A DNA stretch of 13,746 nucleotides from Flavobacteriales bacterium UBA5933 (GTDB taxonomy: Bacteria > Bacteroidota > Bacteroidia > Flavobacteriales > Weeksellaceae). This document shows positions 8,841 through 13,746 of the stretch, piece by piece (the stretch's first letter is position 1; the number at the start of each line of letters is the position of its first letter). Made by a program: the position numbers and the translations under genes. The stretch is taken from the NCBI GenBank assembly GCA_002430925.1, contig DJDD01000060.1:1-13746 (forward strand), written 5' to 3'. The notes beneath the pieces were generated by a model. It was not told where the DNA came from and made no database searches. It saw nothing but the letters and a program-made list of their open reading frames with translations.

Positions 8841-8854
8841 AAATCATAAAAATT

Positions 8855-9690
8855 ATGAAAAAATATTTTAGTTTATCCTTTCTATTTATGGTATTGATAA
8901 CTTTTGCTCAACAAAATTTATCAGTTATGTCCTATAATATACGATTAGGATCAGTGGATGATGGAGCTAATCATTGGAACATAAGAAAACAGAAATTAGT
9001 AGATTTAATTAATTATTATGATGCTGATTTTATAGGAATACAAGAAGCTCAAATTCCGCAGTTAGATTTCATTAAGCAAAATAATCCTCAATTAGCATTT
9101 ATAGGTAAACCTCGTTCTGAAGATGAAAATGCTGAGTATTCAGCTATTTTTTATAAAAAAGATCAATATAATGTTTTAGAGCAAAAAACTTCATGGTTAT
9201 CAGAAACTCCAGATAGAGTATCAAAGGGATGGGATGCAGCTTATAACAGAATCATTACTTATGGCTTATTTCAAGATAAAAAAACAAAAAAACGTTCTGG
9301 TTTATTAATACTCATTTTGATCATGTAGGAAAGGTTGCTCGTCAAAAATCATTAGAGTTAATTGATCAATTAATTCAAGATTTAACAAAGAAGAAAAATG
9401 TACCTACATTTTTTATGGGAGACTTTAATATGGATCATAATGACGCTTCTGTAAAATTTATTCAAAATAAATATTTAGATACTCGTTTGAATGCAGATTT
9501 AGTTTACGGACCAAATTTTACTTGGGAAGATTTTAAATTTAATGTTAAAGGGACTGAAATTTTAGATTATATTTTTTATAAAAAAAATGATAATGTAAGA
9601 TGTAAAAGTTTTAATACAATAGATGATTTTTACGACTTTAAATATCCGTCAGATCATTTACCAATTTTAGCAAAATTTATTATACAATAA
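8855..9690 (+). pseudogene. Secreted endonuclease/exonuclease/phosphatase (EEP) family phosphodiesterase, interrupted by a -1 frameshift
   Basis: The first frame (8855-9328) gives signal peptide MKKYFSLSFLFMVLITFA then Gln, followed by MSYNIRLG (N28) and GIQEAQ (E64, metal ligand). It then runs into nonsense and a TAG at 9326. The other half lies in the -1 frame from about 9292: TFWFINTHFDHVG, FMGDFNMDHND, ILDYIFYKK and SDHLPILAKF, which are the catalytic His, Asp/Asn and final Asp-His of the EEP fold. One missing A in an A7 run at 9286-9292 (or the A7 at 9278-9284) explains the break; adding it back gives a normal 278-residue protein. All other family motifs are intact, so the lesion is recent, a sequencing error, or bypassed by slippage. 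EEP members are Mg-dependent phosphodiesterases or phosphatases (nucleases, sphingomyelinases, sugar-phosphate esterases). Here a role in removing phospho-substituents from the glycan is plausible but unproven. GH30 starts 3 bases after its stop. Confidence 0.88.
9286..9292 (+). other. A7 run at the EEP frameshift point (slippery A_AAA_AAA)
   Basis: In the first reading frame the run reads as A_AAA_AAA followed by CGT, which is the X_XXY_YYZ form of a -1 slippery heptamer. A -1 slip here continues exactly as Lys-Lys-Thr-Phe-Trp-Phe-Ile-Asn-Thr-His-Phe, the expected EEP sequence. Transcriptional slippage to eight A's would have the same effect. A second A7 run lies just upstream at 9278-9284. 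Whether slippage happens is unknown; no obvious strong stimulatory hairpin was recognised downstream. Confidence 0.6.
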
Positions 9691-9693
9691 ATC

Positions 9694-11148
9694 ATGAAAA
9701 AATCACACATAAAATATCCAATTATTGCAAGTTTATTATTTAGTTATTTAACTGCTAATGCACAAGATTTTAAACTTTCTAATAAGAAAATTGAAGTTTA
9801 TACAACTGCAAAAAAAGGAAATCAGAGAATTACTAAATCAGTAGACAAGGTTACAGTTAAAAAATTTCCTCAACCTAAAGAAACTGATATAGCAATTTTT
9901 ATTGATCCAAAACGTAAGTTTCAAAAGTTTGAAGGAATTGGTGGTGCTATTACAGATGCTTCTGCGGAGGTATTGGCTAAATTACCAAAGAAAGCACAAC
10001 AAGAAATTATCAAAGCATATTACAATGAAAAAGAAGGAATTGGTTATTCTTTAATTAGAACGTCAATTAATTCAAGTGATTTTTCTAGTGATAGTTATAC
10101 GTATGTTAAAGAAAATGACAAAGATTTAAAATCGTTTGATATAGCACATGATTTAAACTATAAAATTCCTATGATAAAAATGGCAAAAGCCGAAATGAAG
10201 GATAATTATCGTTTATATGCTAGTCCTTGGAGTCCTCCAGCTTGGATGAAAACAAATAATAGTATGCTAAAAGGAGGTTCATTGAAGCCACAATATTACC
10301 AAACTTGGGCAAATTATTTTGTGAAATTTATAGAAAATTACGAAAAAATAGGATTGCCAATTTGGGGAGTTACAGTACAAAATGAACCAATGGCAACACA
10401 AACATGGGAATCTTGTATTTATACTGCAGAAGAAGAAAGAGATTTTTTAAAAAATAATTTAGGCCCAACTTTTTATAAAAATAATTTAAAAGATAAAAAG
10501 ATTATTGTTTGGGATCATAATCGTGATTTAATTTATCAACGAGCTTCTACAATTCTTAATGATGCTGAAGCTGCCAAATATGTTTGGGGAGTTGGTTTTC
10601 ATTGGTATGAAACATGGAACGGGAGTGCTAATTTATTTAATAATGTAGCATTAACACATGATGCTTTTCCAAATGTAAATTTAATTTTCACTGAAGGTTG
10701 TAAAGAACAATTTGATATTAATCAAATTAATAATTGGAGTTTAGGTGAAAAATATGGATATAATATGATTAATGATTTCAATTCTGGTACAGTTGCTTGG
10801 ACAGATTGGAATGTTTTGTTAGATCAAAATGGAGGACCAAATCATGTAGGTAATTTTTGTTTTGCTCCAGTTCATGGTGATACAACAAATGGAAATATAA
10901 CGTATACAAATTCATATTATTATATTGGTCAGTTTTCTAAATTTATTCGTCCAGGAGCACAACGAATAGCAGCATCTTCAAATCGTTCAGATTTAATGAC
11001 AACTTCTTTTATAAATAAAGATGGAAAAGTAGTTGTAGTAGTTATGAATCAAACAGATAGTCCATATGATTATAATTTATGGATAGAAGGAGAAGCTGTA
11101 GAAATTAAAGCAGAAGAACATTCTATAAGTACAATAGTTATTTCATAA
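9694..11148 (+). CDS. Secreted GH30 (subfamily 1-like) beta-glucosidase / exo-beta-1,6-glucosidase candidate
   Basis: 484 residues, ATG 3 bases after the EEP stop, so the two are almost certainly translationally coupled. Signal peptide ending ANA then Gln. A short beta-strand segment precedes the TIM barrel, with KFQKFEGIGGAITDAS (75-90) and GIGYSLIRTSINSSDFS (115-131), then SPWSPPAWMKT. The acid/base is E231 in VTVQNEP and the nucleophile E334 in IFTEGC. The C-terminal beta-sandwich (about 410-484) includes YIGQFSKFIRPGAQRI and VVVVVMNQT. The pattern, including HWY, WTDWN and GGPNHVGNF, is close to human lysosomal glucosylceramidase as I recall it, hence GH30 subfamily 1. Marine Flavobacteriia members of this group remove beta-1,6 glucose branches from laminarin; others act on glucosylceramide. 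In this locus a debranching role on beta-glucan is the best guess. Confidence 0.93.
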   Translation: MKKSHIKYPIIASLLFSYLTANAQDFKLSNKKIEVYTTAKKGNQRITKSVDKVTVKKFPQPKETDIAIFIDPKRKFQKFEGIGGAITDASAEVLAKLPKKAQQEIIKAYYNEKEGIGYSLIRTSINSSDFSSDSYTYVKENDKDLKSFDIAHDLNYKIPMIKMAKAEMKDNYRLYASPWSPPAWMKTNNSMLKGGSLKPQYYQTWANYFVKFIENYEKIGLPIWGVTVQNEPMATQTWESCIYTAEEERDFLKNNLGPTFYKNNLKDKKIIVWDHNRDLIYQRASTILNDAEAAKYVWGVGFHWYETWNGSANLFNNVALTHDAFPNVNLIFTEGCKEQFDINQINNWSLGEKYGYNMINDFNSGTVAWTDWNVLLDQNGGPNHVGNFCFAPVHGDTTNGNITYTNSYYYIGQFSKFIRPGAQRIAASSNRSDLMTTSFINKDGKVVVVVMNQTDSPYDYNLWIEGEAVEIKAEEHSISTIVIS

Positions 11149-11152
11149 AAAC

Positions 11153-11203
11153 AACTATTTATCAAACTATTAAAAAAATAAAAGGGAAAAATAATTAATA
11201 GTT
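11153..11203. repeat. AACTATT direct and inverted repeats between GH30 and esterase genes
   Basis: AACTATT occurs at 11153-11159 and 11165-11171 (12-base period). The second copy is part of AACTATTAA (11165-11173), which is matched by an exact inverted copy TTAATAGTT at 11195-11203 across a 21-base spacer. In such AT-rich DNA this may be chance, but it sits in a 113-base gap with no gene and could be an operator or a weak mRNA 3'-end structure. Confidence 0.3.
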
Positions 11204-11209
11204 ATAAAT

Positions 11210-11238
11210 TGCTTGGTAATATATTTTTTTACCAAGCA
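11210..11238 (+). terminator. Hairpin after GH30, possible weak intrinsic terminator
   Basis: A perfect 10-bp stem, TGCTTGGTAA (11210-11219) with TTACCAAGCA (11229-11238), has a 9-base T-rich loop. Only a short TTT follows on the + strand before an A-run, so termination would be partial at best. It lies 23 bases before the esterase ATG. The stem shares the ACCAAG/CTTGGT element with the terminator after GH3, in the opposite arm order. Confidence 0.45.
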
Positions 11239-11261
11239 TTTAAAAAAAATAAAAAAATAAG

Positions 11262-12113
11262 ATGAAGTATTTAGGAATTTTATTATTGATGATAAGCTAT
11301 GTTTATGGACAAAAAACAGTAGTTTATGACAAAAAAAATAATTTAGCTTTTGATATTTATTATCCTAAGAATTATAAAGATAATAAAACTCAAAACCTAT
11401 TTGTTTGGGTGCATGGAGGAGGTTTTTCTGGAGGGAATAGAGCTGATAAAGAAGAAGTTGAAAGAATGAAAGATGCACAAGACAGAGGTTTTGTAGCTAT
11501 ATCTATATCATACAGATTATTAGCAAATACACCTGCTGGTTTTGGTTGTGATTTACCAAAGCATGAAAAATTAATGATTTTTAAAGAAGCATCTTTTGAT
11601 GTACTGAATGCATTACAATACATAACTAAGAATCAAAAAGAATTAAATATTTCAATTAACAAATTAATTCTAGGAGGAAGTAGTGCAGGAGCCGAAGCAA
11701 TTCTTAATGCTTATTATTTAAGAGATTTATGGTTTGGTAATCAATTTAATGATATTAAGATAGATGGTTTAGTTAGTTATGCTGGAGCGATTGTAAATGA
11801 TCGTTATGTTACAAAATCTAACATTATTCCTACAGTATATGTTCATGGATTAAGTGATGACGTAGTTCCAGTAAATAAAGCACCTCATCGTAGTTGTTTA
11901 GACAATCAGCCAGGTTTTTTTCCTCTTACAGGAGATCAAGTTTTAGATAATTTAAGTAGAAAATATCAACAAGCATCACTTTCTATTTTTTCTACTTCAG
12001 GAAAACATGAATGGTCTGGGTTAAAAAAAGAATACTTACCACAAGTGTTTGATTTTATAAATCAATCAGTTATTAATTCAACTAATGAGAATAGACAAAT
12101 TAATATAAATTAA
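11262..12113 (+). CDS. Secreted alpha/beta-hydrolase, carboxylesterase-like
   Basis: 283 residues. A signal peptide (MKYLGILLLMISYVYG, then Gln) leads into an alpha/beta-hydrolase fold of the esterase/lipase type. The oxyanion motif is HGGG at 51-54, the nucleophile elbow G-S-S-A-G at 139-143 with S141, the acid D199 or D200 in HGLSDDVVP, and H249 in SGKHEW, so a full Ser-Asp-His triad is visible. The N-terminus NNLAFDIYYPKNY is typical of enzymes that hydrolyse acyl esters of sugars or small carboxylesters. It would act in the periplasm, where it could remove acyl groups (acetyl, succinyl or aromatic) from the glycan imported by SusCD. It follows GH30 after a 113-base gap with a weak hairpin, so it may be read through from GH30 or be separately expressed. 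The exact substrate cannot be told. Confidence 0.88.
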   Translation: MKYLGILLLMISYVYGQKTVVYDKKNNLAFDIYYPKNYKDNKTQNLFVWVHGGGFSGGNRADKEEVERMKDAQDRGFVAISISYRLLANTPAGFGCDLPKHEKLMIFKEASFDVLNALQYITKNQKELNISINKLILGGSSAGAEAILNAYYLRDLWFGNQFNDIKIDGLVSYAGAIVNDRYVTKSNIIPTVYVHGLSDDVVPVNKAPHRSCLDNQPGFFPLTGDQVLDNLSRKYQQASLSIFSTSGKHEWSGLKKEYLPQVFDFINQSVINSTNENRQININ

Positions 12114-12159
12114 TTATACAATATTTTTAAAATAATATTACAATTTCAGTAAAAAAGTA

Positions 12160-12192
12160 TTTGTAAAGTAAGATTTAAATCAACTATATTTA
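12160..12192 (+). promoter_or_regulatory. Candidate promoter of the MFS transporter gene
   Basis: TTTG at 12160-12163 is an exact -33 element. TATATTTA at 12185-12192 matches TAnnTTTG at all fixed positions but the last, and the spacer is 21 bases. Transcription would begin near 12198, leaving a leader of about 45 bases. This fits the 130-base gap before the transporter gene and suggests it can be expressed apart from the upstream genes. Confidence 0.45.
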
Positions 12193-12243
12193 TGCCTTAA
12201 TTACTGTGTATTTATTACAACATAAAAACAATTCAACAAAAAA

Positions 12244-13686
12244 ATGAGTCAAACAAAAAATACAAATTGGGGACAATTTATACCATTAGTTACAGTTTTT
12301 TTCTTTTGGGGATTTATAGCCGCAAGTAATGATATCTTGATCCCAGTATTCAAAAAAGCATTTGATTTGTCACAAGGACAAAGTCAATTTGTGTCATTAG
12401 CATTTTATATTGCTTATACAGTGGGATCAATTATATATATGATTGTATCTCTTATTATGGGAAAAGATTTAATCAATAAATTAGGATATAAAAACAGTTT
12501 ATCTTTAGGTTTATTAATTTCTGCCTTAGGAACACTATTATTTATTCCAGCAGCAAATTTACATTCATATCCTTTGATGTTATCAGGGCTATTTACAGTT
12601 GCACTTGGTTTTTCATTACAACAAACAGTTGCTAATCCATTAGCTATTGCATTAGGTGATCCTAAAACAGGTTCTCAACGTTTAACCTTAGCTGGAGGAA
12701 TCAATAATTTAGGGACTACAATAGGACCTTTAATTGTTGCTTATGCAATTTTTGGAAGTGCAACAGAACCTAACTCTGATTTGAGTATCGATAGCGTAAA
12801 AATTCCATATTTATGTTTAGGTGTAGCCTTTCTATTGGTTGCTATATTTCTTAAATTCTCATCATTACCTAGTCATCCAGAACAAGAGGAAGAAAATAAC
12901 GATCATGTAAATGTTGTAAAAGATAGATCATCGGCATTAAAATATCCTCAATTAATTTTAGGAATGGTTGCTATCTTTTTGTATGTTGGTGTAGAAGTTT
13001 CTACAGCAAGTAATTTACCAGATTATATGCAGAAAGAATTACATTTTTCAATTTCTCAAGTAGCACCGTATGTATCACTTTATTGGGCAAGTATGATGAT
13101 TGGTCGTTGGGGAGGTGCAGCAGAAGCATTTGGATTAGATAAATCTAAAACAATGATTTTGAAATTTATTGCTCCTTATTTAGCTTTTGGAATATTTTTA
13201 TTGGTAAATAAAATTGCTGGACACGATTTAAAACCTTTCTATTTTTATGCAGTTCTTATTTTAGTATTAATTATTGCAGATATTTCAACAAAAGGTAATC
13301 CTGCCAAAATGGTATTAACTTTTTCGATAATAGGAATTATTGCATTACTAGTTGGAATGAATACAAGTGGATTAGTAAGTGTATATGCAATTACAAGTGT
13401 AGGTTTATTTTGTAGTACATTATGGCCAAGTATATTTGCTTTAGCTATTAATGGATTAGGAAAAAATACATCCCAAGGTAGTAGTTTTTTAATCATGATG
13501 ATTATGGGGGGAGGTGTAACCAGCTACTTACAAGGATTATTAGCAGATGCTGTTTCTATTCATTTTAGTTATATAGTAGGAATTATCTGTTTTTCTTATT
13601 TAGCATTTTACGCTATAATATCTCCAATTGTTCTTAGAAAGCAAGGTATTCATTTAAGTGAAGTAAAATCTGAAGGAGGACATTAA
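12244..13686 (+). CDS. FHS (FucP/GluP)-type MFS sugar:proton symporter
   Basis: 480 residues, an inner-membrane carrier of the fucose-galactose-glucose-H+ symporter family. Twelve to fourteen hydrophobic segments are visible. The first contains FFFWGFIAASNDIL (19-32), the family's first-helix signature with Asn29-Asp30. LQQTVANPLAIALGDP (125-140) and LAGGINNLGTTIGP (149-162) are equally characteristic. An acidic loop (about 209-230) joins the two six-helix halves. There is no cleavable signal peptide, as expected. In beta-glucan PULs of Flavobacteriia such carriers take up the released monosaccharide, so glucose is the probable cargo here. The length is a little above the roughly 440 residues of E. 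coli FucP, with extra hydrophobic sequence around 330-400. It is the last gene before a strong terminator. The sugar cannot be fixed from sequence alone. Confidence 0.92.
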   Translation: MSQTKNTNWGQFIPLVTVFFFWGFIAASNDILIPVFKKAFDLSQGQSQFVSLAFYIAYTVGSIIYMIVSLIMGKDLINKLGYKNSLSLGLLISALGTLLFIPAANLHSYPLMLSGLFTVALGFSLQQTVANPLAIALGDPKTGSQRLTLAGGINNLGTTIGPLIVAYAIFGSATEPNSDLSIDSVKIPYLCLGVAFLLVAIFLKFSSLPSHPEQEEENNDHVNVVKDRSSALKYPQLILGMVAIFLYVGVEVSTASNLPDYMQKELHFSISQVAPYVSLYWASMMIGRWGGAAEAFGLDKSKTMILKFIAPYLAFGIFLLVNKIAGHDLKPFYFYAVLILVLIIADISTKGNPAKMVLTFSIIGIIALLVGMNTSGLVSVYAITSVGLFCSTLWPSIFALAINGLGKNTSQGSSFLIMMIMGGGVTSYLQGLLADAVSIHFSYIVGIICFSYLAFYAIISPIVLRKQGIHLSEVKSEGGH

Positions 13687-13702
13687 AATATATTTTAAAT
13701 AA

Positions 13703-13746
13703 ACAAGAAAAGGCACAATAGATAAATCTATTGTGCCTTTTCTTGT
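13703..13746. terminator. Perfect 20-bp hairpin terminator after the MFS gene
   Basis: Bases 13703-13722 are exactly complementary to 13727-13746, with a TAAA loop. The central GGCACAATAGA/TCTATTGTGCC carries the GC pairs and the outer part is A-rich on the left and T-rich on the right. This is a strong intrinsic terminator that works in principle on both strands. The stem may extend past the window edge. Confidence 0.85.

Noticed and set aside
9329..9690. Second half of the EEP gene as an independent small gene starting at the ATG at 9415
   Set aside because: The frame is open upstream of 9415 and encodes the NTHFDHVG motif continuous with the first half. The ATG at 9415 is the Met of FMGDFN inside the catalytic core.
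12114..12150. AT-only inverted repeat after the esterase gene as a terminator
   Set aside because: AATATT is self-complementary and the possible stem is 6-7 A-T pairs, too weak to call.
1..13746. tRNA or rRNA genes, IS elements, phage genes, CRISPR arrays
   Set aside because: No clover-leaf sequences, transposase motifs, terminal inverted repeats around genes or spaced direct-repeat arrays were seen. All coding space is explained by the PUL genes.

Overview
The window is one co-oriented, very AT-rich stretch (by eye roughly 30% GC) of a Bacteroidota chromosome, most likely class Flavobacteriia. Support comes from a SusC/SusD pair, a LuxR-type regulator of the fused sensor class, signal peptides that are almost all followed by Gln, TAnnTTTG-type promoter boxes, and A-rich rather than Shine-Dalgarno leaders. 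Genus cannot be read from this sequence. All real genes are on the + strand and form a compact polysaccharide utilization locus (PUL) aimed at a beta-glucan.

Layout: (1) 1-588, the cytoplasmic end of a membrane-spanning regulator with a C-terminal helix-turn-helix, cut by the window edge. (2) 589-763, a regulatory gap with a helically phased TACATCA direct repeat and a perfect TAnnTTTG box. (3) 764-8758, a tight operon: SusC-like TonB-dependent transporter, SusD-like lipoprotein, glucoamylase-like PF10091 protein (GH144-type), and GH3 beta-glucosidase. It is closed by a strong hairpin terminator. (4) 8855-11148, a secreted endonuclease/exonuclease/phosphatase (EEP) family gene broken by a one-base frameshift in an A7 run, followed 3 bases later by a GH30 subfamily-1-like enzyme. 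(5) 11262-12113, a secreted alpha/beta-hydrolase esterase. (6) 12244-13686, an FHS/FucP-type MFS sugar transporter, with a perfect 20-bp hairpin terminator at the window end.

Working model: the outer-membrane SusCD pair captures and imports glucan fragments. The PF10091 enzyme cleaves them internally, GH30 and GH3 release glucose, and the MFS carrier brings glucose across the inner membrane. The EEP protein and the esterase are not needed for a plain glucan. They make most sense if the substrate carries phosphodiester-linked and ester-linked substituents. A GH144-type endo-beta-1,2-glucanase, a GH30 that could take beta-1,6 branches, a phosphodiesterase and an esterase together fit decorated osmoregulated periplasmic glucans (OPGs) of Proteobacteria. 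This is the most interesting hypothesis here, but it is inference; a laminarin-like beta-1,3/1,6-glucan is the conventional alternative. No RNA genes, IS elements, phage genes or CRISPR arrays were seen.
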